64,000 nucleotides of DNA from JBBDQZ01 sp040905705. GTDB taxonomy: Bacteria; Bacteroidota; Rhodothermia; Balneolales; Natronogracilivirgulaceae. Below are positions 36,013-45,782 of the stretch, one piece after another. A program made the position numbers and the translations under genes. Every line of letters begins with the position of its first letter. The first letter of the stretch is position 1. The DNA is taken from NCBI GenBank assembly GCA_040905705.1, contig JBBDQZ010000057.1, positions 1 through 64,000 on the forward strand, in the 5' to 3' direction. A model generated the notes under the pieces. That model saw only the letters and a list, made by a program, of their open reading frames with translations, was not told the DNA's origin and searched no databases.

Positions 36013-36972
36013 ATGTTAAATTATATCTGGGCCGGATTGATTATCATCAGTCTGGTTTTTGCAGTGGGCCATGATGCCGGAGACATGCTTCAGGACACCT
36101 ACCGCAATGGCAAAGTTTATGAAATCGAGCTCCTCTTTCCTGAAAACAGCGATCTTAACAAGCGCCAGAATATACGTTTCTACACCGCCGGCCATGAAAA
36201 AGCTTTTGAAGCCGTGTGGCGTCCGATCGATGATACATACGAGATGATCATCCCGGTGGATCCCGAAATGCCTGAATTGTGGCAGAATATCGCTGAAAAC
36301 CAGCAGGCCTCCAATCGATCGGAAATGCTCGCCGAAGTTGTCTCAATTAACAGGGAACCCACAACAGCCGGAATCCTTCTGCCGAAAGTCCGGTATGTAA
36401 AATTGCGGGCCATTACCGACGCGGCATTTGATATGGCCGAATTTGCCGTAACACTGGCGATCGGACTGATCGGTGTGATGGCGCTCTGGCTGGGACTCAT
36501 GAAAATAGCTGAAAAAAGCGGCCTGGTTTACATGCTTGTCCGAATTGTTCAACCGTTCCTGCGTTTTCTGTTCCGGAATGTGCCGAAAAACCATCCGGCG
36601 CACGGGGTAATCAGTCTCAACATGGCAGCCAACATGCTGGGACTCGGTAACGCCGCCACACCACTGGGCATCAAAGCGATGGAAGAATTGCAAAAATTGA
36701 ATCCGAATAAAGATACAGCCAGTAATGCTCAGTGCATGCTGCTCACCGTCAACACAGCCAGCGTTCAACTGTTACCTCCGGCCACTTTGGTCGCATTAAT
36801 AGGCACCGGCGTCAACGAGCTGGTGATCAGCATGGCATTGGCGACGCTCATATCGCTATTCGTCGGAATTACCGCTGCCAAAATTTACGAACGCTTCCAT
36901 CCGGAAGAGCCTCACGATAGTAATATCCCTGATGAGCAAAAAATTTCCTACAATCCAACTAATGAGGGCTGA
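36013..36972 (+). CDS. spmA: Spore maturation protein A-like (nucleoside-recognition Gate domain)
   Basis: A 319-residue membrane protein, well above the ~200 of typical SpmA. After the first helix (residues 1-18) there is an extra soluble segment of roughly 100 residues (about 20-125), rich in charged residues. The usual Gate-domain helices follow, with N-M-A-A-N-M-L-G-L-G-N-A-A-T-P-L-G and T-A-S-V-Q-L-L-P-P. SpmA/SpmB pairs occur widely in non-sporulating bacteria, with an unclear transport-related role. A TTG at 35989 would add eight residues; neither start has a good ribosome site. spmB follows after three bases. Confidence 0.85.
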   Translation: MLNYIWAGLIIISLVFAVGHDAGDMLQDTYRNGKVYEIELLFPENSDLNKRQNIRFYTAGHEKAFEAVWRPIDDTYEMIIPVDPEMPELWQNIAENQQASNRSEMLAEVVSINREPTTAGILLPKVRYVKLRAITDAAFDMAEFAVTLAIGLIGVMALWLGLMKIAEKSGLVYMLVRIVQPFLRFLFRNVPKNHPAHGVISLNMAANMLGLGNAATPLGIKAMEELQKLNPNKDTASNAQCMLLTVNTASVQLLPPATLVALIGTGVNELVISMALATLISLFVGITAAKIYERFHPEEPHDSNIPDEQKISYNPTNEG

Positions 36973-36975
36973 ATC

Positions 36976-37497
36976 ATGCAATCTATTGCTGTTTTTATTC
37001 TGCCATTGATCATTGTATTGATCCCCTTGTATGGAATCATCAGAAAAGTACAGGTCTATGAGGTATTTGTGGATGGAGCCAAAGAAGGATTTCAAATTGG
37101 CGTACGCATCATTCCGTATCTTGTAGCCATACTTTTTGCCATCGGAATGTTTCGCGAAAGTGGTGCGATGGACTTTTTTATGACGGCACTCGGGCCGGTG
37201 CTCGGGCTGGTTGGGTTTCCCGTTGAAGTACTGCCCATGGCTATTTTCCGCCCGCTGACCGGCAGCGGATCGGTAGGCGTACTTGTCGATATGGTATCAG
37301 CCTATGGCGAAGACTCGCTGATAGTCAAAATGGCTGCCACCATGTTCGGATCTACCGAAACAACATTTTACGTTCTGGCTGTCTATTTCGGAGCCGTAGG
37401 GATTCGCCGGGTGAAATATTCCGTACAGACCGGACTGATCGCGGATCTGTCAGGTATTATTTCATCTGTTGTCATTGTCTACCTGCTTTTCGGATAA
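36976..37497 (+). CDS. spmB: Spore maturation protein B-like (Gate domain)
   Basis: A 173-residue membrane protein with the Gate-domain core: P-L-T-G-S-G-S-V-G-V-L-V-D and G-S-T-E-T-T-F-Y-V-L-A-V-Y-F-G. It pairs with the preceding SpmA-like protein, which it follows after three bases. In many Bacteroidota the two are fused into one protein; here they are separate. It ends 33 bases from the convergent M48 protease gene. Confidence 0.9.
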   Translation: MQSIAVFILPLIIVLIPLYGIIRKVQVYEVFVDGAKEGFQIGVRIIPYLVAILFAIGMFRESGAMDFFMTALGPVLGLVGFPVEVLPMAIFRPLTGSGSVGVLVDMVSAYGEDSLIVKMAATMFGSTETTFYVLAVYFGAVGIRRVKYSVQTGLIADLSGIISSVVIVYLLFG

Positions 37498-37530
37498 ATT
37501 GACTATGCATTTGCAGTCCGGTTTCCATGT

Positions 37531-38793
37531 TTAAGCTCCTTCGGATAACCCCGATGCATAAGCAAACGATTTGATCGCGCGCACCCGTTCCAGTACGGGG
37601 GGATGGGAATAATGCAGAAATACATGAAACGGATGAGGAGTCAGGTTGGAGAGATTATCAGCAGACAATTTTTTCAGTACGGCGATCATGCTTGCCGGTT
37701 CTCCGGTGGTTTCGACAGCATAGCGATCCGCTTCAAATTCGTGCTTCCGGGAAAATATTTGCATTAGCACAGAGAGAACTGTTTCAACCGGTGTATACAA
37801 CAGACTAAAAAAAAGCAGCCCGGCATAAACAGAAACAGCTTCCATATAGAAAGCTTCGTGCAGCCCCGGTACTTGAATAAACAGAGACAACAACCAGAGC
37901 ATCACACCGGTATGAAGAAAACTGATAATCATATTTTTCGGTAAATGCTTCTTCTTGTAATGTCCCACTTCATGTGCAAGAACCGATACCAATTCAGAAA
38001 CCGTATGCTTTTCTATCAAGGTGTCGAACAGGGCAATCCGTTTGTTTTTACCAAAACCTGTAAAAAAAGCGTTGGACTTTCCGGAACGCCGGGATCCGTC
38101 GATGGTATAGATTCCCCGGAGCGGGAATGAGACTTTTTGAGCGTAATCAAGAATAGCTTGTTTGAGTTCACCGTCTTCGAGCAGTGTAAATTTATTGAAC
38201 AGCGGCATGATCCAGGTCGGTGCGATAAACTGCACAAAAAGGGAAAAAAGAATTAACACGGCCCAGGCATAAAGCCAGGCTTCGGCACCAATAAATTCGA
38301 AGATGGCAATGACTCCTGCAAGCAACGGAGCACCCAGCAACAAACCCAACAAAAGCCCCTTCAAACGGTCCGTTATGAACGTTAACGCAGAAGTTCTATT
38401 AAAACCGAATCGTTCCTCAATTACAAATGTGCTGTAAATAGAAAAGGGAAGAGTAAAAAGCCCCTGAGCCGTTGTCAGAATTCCAATAAAAAGCAATCCG
38501 GAAACAATGGTACCGAATTCATACTCCCGCACAATCTGGTCGACCCAGTTAAATCCGCCTGCAAACCAGACAATCAACAACAAGAAGAGGGAAAACGTGG
38601 TCGTTAAAAGCCCGAAACGCGTACGTACCCGGGTGTACTCCTGTGCCTTCCGGTAAGTCTCTTCGTCAAAAACATCCCTGAATTCGTCCGGTAACGGTTT
38701 TTGCAGTGCTTTGAGATTGAGAAGATCGGAGGCCAGTCCGAGTAAATAATTGACAAGCAGTGCCGCCAATATTATGATGGCATAAATATTCAT
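37531..38793 (-). CDS. M48 family CAAX-type endopeptidase (Ste24-like)
   Basis: A 420-residue zinc metalloprotease with about seven membrane segments. The zinc motif is H274-E275-V-G-H278, with the downstream E-F-E-A-D-R-Y-A supplying the third ligand. The N-terminal four-helix bundle and G-S-R-R-S-G-K-S-N-A-F-F-T-G-F-G before the zinc site are typical of Ste24/CAAX prenyl protease homologues, as opposed to shorter HtpX. In bacteria they probably act in membrane protein quality control. The helicase gene lies 31 bases upstream on the same strand. Confidence 0.92.
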   Translation of the reverse strand: MNIYAIIILAALLVNYLLGLASDLLNLKALQKPLPDEFRDVFDEETYRKAQEYTRVRTRFGLLTTTFSLFLLLIVWFAGGFNWVDQIVREYEFGTIVSGLLFIGILTTAQGLFTLPFSIYSTFVIEERFGFNRTSALTFITDRLKGLLLGLLLGAPLLAGVIAIFEFIGAEAWLYAWAVLILFSLFVQFIAPTWIMPLFNKFTLLEDGELKQAILDYAQKVSFPLRGIYTIDGSRRSGKSNAFFTGFGKNKRIALFDTLIEKHTVSELVSVLAHEVGHYKKKHLPKNMIISFLHTGVMLWLLSLFIQVPGLHEAFYMEAVSVYAGLLFFSLLYTPVETVLSVLMQIFSRKHEFEADRYAVETTGEPASMIAVLKKLSADNLSNLTPHPFHVFLHYSHPPVLERVRAIKSFAYASGLSEGA

Positions 38794-38824
38794 AGACGTT
38801 TTATAATTTCACGCAATTCCGTTT

Positions 38825-40630
38825 TTAATCACTCCCGAAAACTTCTTTGAGCTTTTTCCATATTCCACGTTTTTTTTCTACCGATTTGTTTACACGATCC
38901 ATATCGGGAGAAGTAATATTTTCAAAAAGCTCATTGCGTTCGGCATCTTTATTGAAAGCCGGGCGCACGCCGCGTTGACCGGATTTTCGGGGTGCATTAT
39001 CCTGACGTTTTTCACCGCCACTTTTACCTGAAACATCCGACCGTTTCCGGGATTTTCCATGGCCGCTGCCTGATTTTTTTTCATCAGATTCTTTTCCTGC
39101 ACCCTGCTTTCGTCGCGCCTCTGTCTTCCCTTTGCCTCGCACATCGGCCTTCTCCCGGTTTTGAGCATCCGGTTCCTGTTTTTCTACAGGTCGTCGTCCT
39201 GAACGCCGATATCCGGGACGGTTTCGTCCCCGGCTTCTTTTCTGATTCGAACTACTGTCCGCATTATCCACACCTGCGCCGGCATCTTTCTGCTCCTGAT
39301 TCGATGTGGACCCGGGTTGATCATCCGGACGGTTCTGATGTTGATTTTCTTGCACATTCGAACGGCCTTTTTGTCTCGATTTGCTCTCAATCCGGCCGTT
39401 ATTACGATCCCCCTGTTTTCTATTCCGCTCACCGGCATGAGCTCCGGAACTTTCTTTATTATCTTTTTGTCGGGTTGTTTCACTGCCTGCATTGCGTCCG
39501 TTCTGGCCTATAGCCGGCACATCGAGTTTTTTAATATTGGACTTCATTACGCGAATAATATTCTCCATATACCGGCGATCCTGCCCGGATACAAGCGTAA
39601 TGGCATCTCCGGTTGCTTCAGCACGGGCGGTTCGACCTACACGATGCACATAATCTTCCACATCATGAGGGACACTGAAGTTAATAACATGGGATACTCC
39701 AATCACATCTATACCCCTGGCCATAACATCAGTAGCAACAATAATTCGATAATCTCCCTTTCGAAAACTTTCAAGCGCTTTTTCGCGTTCTGCCTGACTT
39801 CGATCACCATGAATGCTGGTAACACTTGCGCCTTTCCGGGTCAATTCCCGCGACAACTTGTCGGCACCTCGCTTGGTGGATGTAAAGATAATCGCAGAGG
39901 CCCACTTTTCCTGTTCGTAAAGATGCAGTACAAGCGGAAGCTTGTCGCGTTCCTCAACGTAATACATACCCTGTGCAACACCTTCAGCAGCTTTGTTGGA
40001 TGGAGCCAGATTAATCCGCTCCGGATTTTTCATCATGGATTTTGCAAGTTGCACAATTTTTGAGGGCAGCGTTGCAGAAAACAGGAGTGTCTGGCGATTT
40101 TCCGGCAGACGGCTGACGATATGCGTTATATCGGGAATAAAGCCCATGTCAAGCATACGGTCGGCCTCATCCAGGATCAAAAAATCCAGATTACTGAAAT
40201 CCACATCATGGATCTTCATATGGTCAATGAGACGTCCCGGTGTAGCAACAATAATATTGGTACCACGGGATAGTGCTTTTTCCTGACGTGCCCAGTCGTC
40301 GCCACCATAGACTTTGGCTGTTGAAAGGCCGGTATGATACCCTGTAACAAAAAAAACTTCATCCACCTGACCGGCAAGCTCACGGGTAGGGGTGATGATC
40401 AGGGCACGGATGCCCTCTTTATCATCTCGTTTCTTTTGAGATAATTTCTCCAATACCGGTATGGCAAAAGCGGCGGTTTTACCGGTGCCGGTTTGAGCTG
40501 AGACCAATACATCGCGCCCTTCGAGAATAGAGGGGATACATGCATCCTGGACGGGGGTGGGCTTTTCAAAACCCATATCCCTCAATCCGTTTAGAACCTC
40601 TTCGTGGAGGTTGAATTTTTCAAATGACAA
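38825..40630 (-). CDS. DEAD-box RNA helicase (RhlE/CshA-like)
   Basis: A 601-residue ATP-dependent RNA helicase. The Q motif G-F-E-K-P-T-P-V-Q, motif I A-Q-T-G-T-G-K-T (45-52), P-T-R-E-L, D-E-A-D (154-157), S-A-T and H-R-V-G-R-T-A-R-A are all intact. After the core (to about residue 375) comes a long tail of over 200 residues rich in Arg, Lys, Gly, Asn, Gln and Glu, probably an unstructured RNA-binding region. It likely works in ribosome assembly or mRNA decay. The last residues (K-R-G-I-W-K-K-L-K-E-V-F-G) form a separate conserved-looking short helix. Confidence 0.93.
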   Translation of the reverse strand: MSFEKFNLHEEVLNGLRDMGFEKPTPVQDACIPSILEGRDVLVSAQTGTGKTAAFAIPVLEKLSQKKRDDKEGIRALIITPTRELAGQVDEVFFVTGYHTGLSTAKVYGGDDWARQEKALSRGTNIIVATPGRLIDHMKIHDVDFSNLDFLILDEADRMLDMGFIPDITHIVSRLPENRQTLLFSATLPSKIVQLAKSMMKNPERINLAPSNKAAEGVAQGMYYVEERDKLPLVLHLYEQEKWASAIIFTSTKRGADKLSRELTRKGASVTSIHGDRSQAEREKALESFRKGDYRIIVATDVMARGIDVIGVSHVINFSVPHDVEDYVHRVGRTARAEATGDAITLVSGQDRRYMENIIRVMKSNIKKLDVPAIGQNGRNAGSETTRQKDNKESSGAHAGERNRKQGDRNNGRIESKSRQKGRSNVQENQHQNRPDDQPGSTSNQEQKDAGAGVDNADSSSNQKRSRGRNRPGYRRSGRRPVEKQEPDAQNREKADVRGKGKTEARRKQGAGKESDEKKSGSGHGKSRKRSDVSGKSGGEKRQDNAPRKSGQRGVRPAFNKDAERNELFENITSPDMDRVNKSVEKKRGIWKKLKEVFGSD

Positions 40631-40721
40631 AATTTATAAATCATATTTTTGATAACGGCCTATTATTTATGAATAGGCGGAATTTCCTAAGGGCCTAATA
40701 TAAGAAATTCAGAGATCAAAG

Positions 40722-41654
40722 TTAAGAATTCCCTGACAAAGGCGGGCTTAACAGGGATGCTGAAATCTTCAGCCCGGATCCTTTAATGCGATGCCACACG
40801 AGTACAGCTATCAGGAGAGCCATCACCCCGAAAATTCCCAGAAGTCCACCTTCCGGACCGAAGCTACCCCCGGTCCAGCTGGCCGGGCCCGTATGTTCAA
40901 ACTGAAGAATGGATTGTCTGAACCTCATTCCACTGACCGGGAAGCCATATACTCCACCCTGTATGAAGTTCCAGGCGAAATGAATGCCCACGGACATCCC
41001 CAATTGACCTGTCAGCACATAAGGCAGCGCCAGCATCACTCCGGCAAGTACGATCACAATGGCCCCGAAAACCGTGGCATGGGGATTACCGAGATGCAGT
41101 GCACCAAATATCAGAGACGAAATAGCGACAGCCACACATACCGCAGCAAATTGGTTATTGGCGAAAAAAAATCCTTCCGACAGGTTTTTTAATTGGTAAC
41201 CGCGCATCCAAAGCTCTTCATAGAAACCGACCATGGCCATGGTCACCAAATACCCGCTTAGAATAATCATATAATGTTGGTCCGACGACCGGTTCCAGCC
41301 AAACCCGGTAAATTCAATCCATCCCATAAGCCATTGACATAAAACGACAAGACTCATAACCAATGCAGCCATGAAAAACCCCACTGCACAATCTCTCCAC
41401 CATTGCATGTCTAATTTCAATCCAAAATCCCGTATCGGGCGTTTATCCATGATCCACCCCGTTACCCAGACAGAGAGTGTAATAGCAACGCCCCATGTCA
41501 GAATCTGAATATTACGACCTCCAATCCAGGCTCCAAGCAATTGAAGCGGGATCAGAAATAAAAGGGTGAGTAAAATCTGAATAATCAGTCGCCATCCGGC
41601 ACGCAAACGCGAATCATTGGAAACAAAAACGGAGTGAATATACTTGATCGGCAT
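40722..41654 (-). CDS. CPBP family intramembrane protease
   Basis: A 310-residue membrane protein with about eight helices and the glutamic-protease motifs of the CPBP/Abi family: Y-E-E-L-W-M-R-G-Y (E-E-x-x-x-R), F-G-A-L-H-L and H-F-A-W-N-F. These intramembrane proteases are often linked to peptide maturation or bacteriocin immunity; a substrate is not apparent here. A copy of the dispersed repeat begins about 17 bases upstream of the start codon, so this repeat forms its leader. Confidence 0.85.
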   Translation of the reverse strand: MPIKYIHSVFVSNDSRLRAGWRLIIQILLTLLFLIPLQLLGAWIGGRNIQILTWGVAITLSVWVTGWIMDKRPIRDFGLKLDMQWWRDCAVGFFMAALVMSLVVLCQWLMGWIEFTGFGWNRSSDQHYMIILSGYLVTMAMVGFYEELWMRGYQLKNLSEGFFFANNQFAAVCVAVAISSLIFGALHLGNPHATVFGAIVIVLAGVMLALPYVLTGQLGMSVGIHFAWNFIQGGVYGFPVSGMRFRQSILQFEHTGPASWTGGSFGPEGGLLGIFGVMALLIAVLVWHRIKGSGLKISASLLSPPLSGNS

Positions 41655-41670
41655 AGCAAATCTGGTAACA

Positions 41671-41785
41671 TTTCATCTGTTTAAATTTTTTGTATTTATA
41701 TGGTCAGATGCAATTCCATGACCGTGTTTAATCATGCACCTGCATAACAAGGCATTTGCCCGGTCATGTCCATTTCATGTATCTT
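41671..41785 (-). repeat. Dispersed ~110-bp intergenic repeat, copy 3
   Basis: Diverged copy on the minus strand, in the leader of the CPBP protease gene. It keeps ACATGAAA, CATGATTAAA, CATGGA and the terminal ATTTAAACAGATGAAA. Its central hairpin is a different sequence (GGTCA with TGACC) at the place where copy 2 has ACATGGA/TCCATGT, which suggests that structure is kept while sequence changes. Confidence 0.5.
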
Positions 41786-41875
41786 ATCCGCTGAAATACC
41801 GGTATCGATCATGTAGAATAACAGAAACTGAAGCATTACAATCAGAAAACCGAATTTGAAACGGAACTAACCATT

Positions 41876-42553
41876 ATGTGCGGTAGATATACGCTTTATT
41901 CGAACAAAAAAGCAATAGAAAATCAATTTGATGTGGAAATACCGGATGATATGCTGTTAACACCCCGCTATAATATTACGCCGGGATCCAATACTCCGGT
42001 TGTTTTAACCGAGGGTACAAGTGACCGAATTATTAATACTTTGAAATGGGGGCTGACCATTTCAGAAAATGAAAAGCGAACGGGAACATCAAGCCGAACA
42101 CAAATAGACGATCAATCCCTTTTTCAAAATTCCGTTCTTCGAAAACTTTTCCAAAGGAGGCGATGTATTATTCCCGCAAACGGATTCTACGAATGGAAAG
42201 ATTTTGGCGATCATAAACTCCCTTTTTATATCCGGTTGCTGGATCAGGAGATATTCGGAATGGCCGGGATTTACGATATTTCCATTGACAAAAATGGTAA
42301 CAAAGTGAAAACGTTTGCCATTCTGACAACCACGGCCAATGCGCTCATCCAGCCTCTCCATGAGCAGATGCCGGTTATCCTGTTGAAAAAGGATTACACA
42401 TACTGGCTCGATCCGGTTCAATCACAATCTGAACCGATATCCTCTCTACTCCAACCGTATCCCACTGAATACATGTCGGCTTTCAAAGTAAGTTCAGACG
42501 TCAATAATCCTGAACTTGACCAACCTGAACTGATCAATCCGAAACTTCGGTAG
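41876..42553 (+). CDS. SRAP-domain protein (YedK/HMCES-like)
   Basis: A 225-residue SOS-response-associated peptidase. The start M-C-G-R-Y-T supplies Cys2, which after Met removal forms a thiazolidine crosslink with abasic sites in single-stranded DNA. A-N-G-F-Y-E-W holds the catalytic Glu and H-E-Q-M-P-V-I-L the His (the usual motif is H-x-R-M-P, here with Gln). It shields abasic sites during replication. It is transcribed alone; the 120 bases after it hold nothing clear. Confidence 0.93.
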   Translation: MCGRYTLYSNKKAIENQFDVEIPDDMLLTPRYNITPGSNTPVVLTEGTSDRIINTLKWGLTISENEKRTGTSSRTQIDDQSLFQNSVLRKLFQRRRCIIPANGFYEWKDFGDHKLPFYIRLLDQEIFGMAGIYDISIDKNGNKVKTFAILTTTANALIQPLHEQMPVILLKKDYTYWLDPVQSQSEPISSLLQPYPTEYMSAFKVSSDVNNPELDQPELINPKLR

Positions 42554-42673
42554 CCGGGCAGAATGACACGGCTCCCTCCGATATATGATTAATACGCGCT
42601 CCACGCTCGTATGATGCGATGGATCGTACCGTGAGTTCTCCAGCCAGACTCTATACACTCACCTGTGCGTACA

Positions 42674-43072
42674 TCAATCTTCCGGAACCGGAAGGGGAAC
42701 ATTACCCTCTGGCATATCCTGCTCTTCCTGTTGCTGTTGAGGCAGTGCAGGTGACGTTTGAGCAGGGGTATCAAAATTATCCTGCGTCTGTGCGGGGAGG
42801 CTTTGTTCCTGAATGGTACTTTGTGTGACCGTATCCTGATCAATAAAAAAGTTGGCCAGCACGCACAGGCTCAGGAACAGGCCTGCAAGGATCGAGGTGG
42901 CCCTGGAGAGAAAATCCGCTGTGCGCCGGGCGCCCATCATATTGCCTCCGCCACCCATTCCACCTGCGATACCACCGGAAAGGCCTTGCCCCTGTCCGCT
43001 TTGAAGCAGCACAACAAAAACCAGCAAGACGGATATGATGGTGATAAGTATGATTGAGAGGGTATAAAGCAT
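42674..43072 (-). CDS. secG: SecG preprotein translocase subunit
   Basis: A 132-residue SecG. The two membrane helices (about 2-22 and 55-78) flank the conserved L-L-Q-S-G-Q-G-Q-G-L-S-G-G-I-A-G-G and a Gly/Met-rich loop. A tail of about 50 residues rich in Gln, Pro and Glu is longer than in E. coli and typical of Bacteroidota SecG. It is the accessory subunit of the SecYEG channel. The MscS gene lies divergently 75-93 bases away. Confidence 0.93.
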   Translation of the reverse strand: MLYTLSIILITIISVLLVFVVLLQSGQGQGLSGGIAGGMGGGGNMMGARRTADFLSRATSILAGLFLSLCVLANFFIDQDTVTQSTIQEQSLPAQTQDNFDTPAQTSPALPQQQQEEQDMPEGNVPLPVPED

Positions 43073-43164
43073 AATATTATAACTACTTTTGACTTGGTAA
43101 GAATTGTAAATTACTTAATTATTCATTCATTTCAAACATTTAACGGTTGCAAACCATCCGGATT

Positions 43165-44160
43165 ATGTCACAGGAAAACATTGATATCTACAACCGTATT
43201 ACTGGAAATATCGCTGATCTGACCGATCTGAGCCATACCTTTATGCATAATCTGATTTCCACCCTTTTGGTCATTTTTGCACTATGGCTGATCCGGTTGA
43301 TCATCCTGCGCTTTGTATACCGGCATTCATCGGATCCGGAATTGCACTACAAGTGGCGAAAATACCTCTCCCGAGTACTGTTTTTTATCGCATTTCTGAT
43401 TTTGGCCCGGACCTGGTTCGATGGATTTCAATCTATAGCTACCTTTTTGGGATTGCTTTCAGCGGGTATTGTTATCGCATTGAAAGATTCGGTGGCTGAT
43501 TTGGCTGGATGGATTTTCCTGTTGTGGCGCAAACCGTTCGAGATCGGAGACCGCATTGAAATTGCCGGAGTGAGCGGAGATGTGATCGATCTGCGAATCT
43601 TTAAATTCAGCGTGATAGAAATTGGCAACTGGGTGGACGCGGACCAGAGCACCGGCCGGGTGATACACATTCCAAACCACAAAATTTTTACCGAGAATAT
43701 CGCCAATTTTACAGCGGACTTTCAGTTCATATGGAACGAACTGCAGGTACGGATCAGCTTCGAAAGCAACTGGAAAAAAGCCAAAGAGTTGTTACAAAAG
43801 ATCGCCGACCGACACTCAGTCAATATTTCCACCGAGGCCAAACAGCAACTTCGCAAAGCTGCCCGATCCTATTTGATCACGTATCGTACCCTGACTCCTA
43901 CGGTATATACGGATGTCAAGGATTTCGGAATTGTACTGAACATTCGGTATTTGACCAACCCCCGGACCCGGCGCGGAACCGAACAGCAGATATGGGAGGA
44001 TGTTCTCTCTGAATTGGATCAACACGACGATATTGCATTTGCTTATCCGACCATCCGCTATTACGATCATGCCCGGGAAGGGCGATCAGGGACCCCTGTG
44101 AGCTACAGGGGTGGTGGAAAACCATCGGATATCAGCCGAAGTGAAGATACGGACAGCTGA
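43165..44160 (+). CDS. MscS-family mechanosensitive channel
   Basis: A 331-residue small-conductance channel. Helices lie near residues 28-48 and 68-90, then the pore-lining helix G-L-L-S-A-G-I-V-I-A-L-K-D-S-V-A-D-L-A-G, followed by the MscS beta domain (P-F-E-I-G-D-R-I-E-I-A-G-V-S-G-D-V) and a C-terminal alpha/beta domain. It releases solutes on osmotic downshift. I start at the ATG at 43165; a TTG at 43147 would add six residues. It is 11 bases upstream of the rRNA methyltransferase gene on the same strand. Confidence 0.9.
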   Translation: MSQENIDIYNRITGNIADLTDLSHTFMHNLISTLLVIFALWLIRLIILRFVYRHSSDPELHYKWRKYLSRVLFFIAFLILARTWFDGFQSIATFLGLLSAGIVIALKDSVADLAGWIFLLWRKPFEIGDRIEIAGVSGDVIDLRIFKFSVIEIGNWVDADQSTGRVIHIPNHKIFTENIANFTADFQFIWNELQVRISFESNWKKAKELLQKIADRHSVNISTEAKQQLRKAARSYLITYRTLTPTVYTDVKDFGIVLNIRYLTNPRTRRGTEQQIWEDVLSELDQHDDIAFAYPTIRYYDHAREGRSGTPVSYRGGGKPSDISRSEDTDS

Positions 44161-44171
44161 AATACAACATC

Positions 44172-45722
44172 ATGATCACCGTCGAAAAAAAACATTCCGG
44201 ACAAACCCCTTTCCCTGACGCTTTTGTTCATCGCATTCGAGATCAATTCCCGGGCGAACATCACCCCTTTCTTGCAGCCCTGGAACATCCTCCGGAAACT
44301 TCTATCCGGATCAATCCGTACAAACAGGCACTTTTGAGTGATCCGTCGGTTTCACCGGCAAATCCGGAGCTCAATACCTCTTCCATACCCTGGTCCATAA
44401 ACGGATGGTTGCTCCGGGATCGACCGGCTTTTACTTTGGACCCCTTGTTCCATGCCGGATACTACTATGTACAAGAGGCGAGTTCCATGTTTCTGGAGCA
44501 TGTTTTATCTCAACCCGTGTTGCGGGATCATTGTGAAGTTGTGCTTGATGCATGTGCAGCGCCCGGTGGAAAAACCACACTCATTGCCGCACTGTTCCCT
44601 GATTCCCTGGTAGTGGCCAACGAGGTGATTCGCTCGCGTGTTCCCGCACTACGGGAAAACGTCATAAAATGGGGAACCGGTAACATGGCCATCACACAAA
44701 GCGAGCCTTCCCGGATCGCCCGGTCAACTGATTTTTTTGATTTGGCTCTTGTGGATGCTCCCTGTTCCGGTGAAGGGCTGTTCCGCAAAAATCCGGTATC
44801 ACGGGGGGAGTGGTCTGAAGAAAACGCCAGGCACTGCGCATTGAGGCAGCGATCCATTCTCATGGATATCTGGCAAACGATTCGTCCGGGAGGACATTTA
44901 GTCTATACTACATGCACCTTCAATCCCGAAGAAAATGAACGAAACGTAGCATGGTTGCTTGACAAAACTGCCGCATCTTGCCTGAAAATACCGCTGGAAA
45001 GCCACCGTCACCAGCATTTGCACATGATTCAGGAAGTAGAAGAAGGGCCGGTGACAGGGTACGGATTTTATCCGCATCGCACTCCAGGGGAAGGCTTTTT
45101 TCTCTCTGTTATTCAAAAGCCCTATCCCATAGCAACCAAAAACACCGGGGGCCGTACAAACACACCCCTGGAGACCGGTCCGGCCGGTGAAATTAAGCGT
45201 GTTCATCGGAGAAGCCCTCGGCCTCAGCACATCTCGGAACCCGACCCTTCCATCATACAAAAACTGGATCCCTGGTTTACCAAATCACCCGTCACGGCAT
45301 CCACAGAATCGGGTGAAACAAACCCTGCAGGCCGACCCGGCACCTCCTCTTTCGGCTGGTTTCAAATCCGGGACCGTGTTCACCGCATCCGTTTGCAACA
45401 TCTTGGATTCCTGCATTCCCTTTCATCCCACCTGAACATCCTTTATTCCGGAACGGAAGTTGCAAAAGTAATCCGGGACGAAATACGCCCGGTACCGGCG
45501 GCAGCACTGGATATCCATTTGAATAAAAGGAACTTCCCGTGTTTTGACTGCACCCGTGATGAGGCTCTCTGTTTTTTGCGCAGGGAAAGCCTTACCGTAC
45601 CGGACGATACTCCAAAAGGCTGGCTGTTGGTCATATATAAAGGTTTGCCCCTGGGCTGGATCAAGAATATCGGGCACCGGACAAATAACTATCATCCCAA
45701 AGCGTGGCGGATTCGCTCGTAA
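44172..45722 (+). CDS. RsmF-like rRNA cytosine-C5 methyltransferase (NOL1/NOP2/Sun)
   Basis: A 516-residue SAM-dependent RNA methyltransferase. D-A-C-A-A-P-G-G-K-T binds SAM, V-D-A-P-C-S-G-E-G-L-F holds one catalytic Cys and Y-T-T-C-T-F-N-P-E-E-N-E the second. The long C-terminal part (about 330-516) fits the RsmF/YebU arrangement with an RNA-binding PUA-like region, ending G-H-R-T-N-N-Y-H-P-K-A-W-R. It probably methylates 16S rRNA. It follows the MscS gene after 11 bases. Confidence 0.88.
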   Translation: MITVEKKHSGQTPFPDAFVHRIRDQFPGEHHPFLAALEHPPETSIRINPYKQALLSDPSVSPANPELNTSSIPWSINGWLLRDRPAFTLDPLFHAGYYYVQEASSMFLEHVLSQPVLRDHCEVVLDACAAPGGKTTLIAALFPDSLVVANEVIRSRVPALRENVIKWGTGNMAITQSEPSRIARSTDFFDLALVDAPCSGEGLFRKNPVSRGEWSEENARHCALRQRSILMDIWQTIRPGGHLVYTTCTFNPEENERNVAWLLDKTAASCLKIPLESHRHQHLHMIQEVEEGPVTGYGFYPHRTPGEGFFLSVIQKPYPIATKNTGGRTNTPLETGPAGEIKRVHRRSPRPQHISEPDPSIIQKLDPWFTKSPVTASTESGETNPAGRPGTSSFGWFQIRDRVHRIRLQHLGFLHSLSSHLNILYSGTEVAKVIRDEIRPVPAAALDIHLNKRNFPCFDCTRDEALCFLRRESLTVPDDTPKGWLLVIYKGLPLGWIKNIGHRTNNYHPKAWRIRS

Positions 45723-45782
45723 TTGCTACGGCTCTCAATCATTGATGATACTCTATATGGATAGACCCGCGTGTGGTTCACG

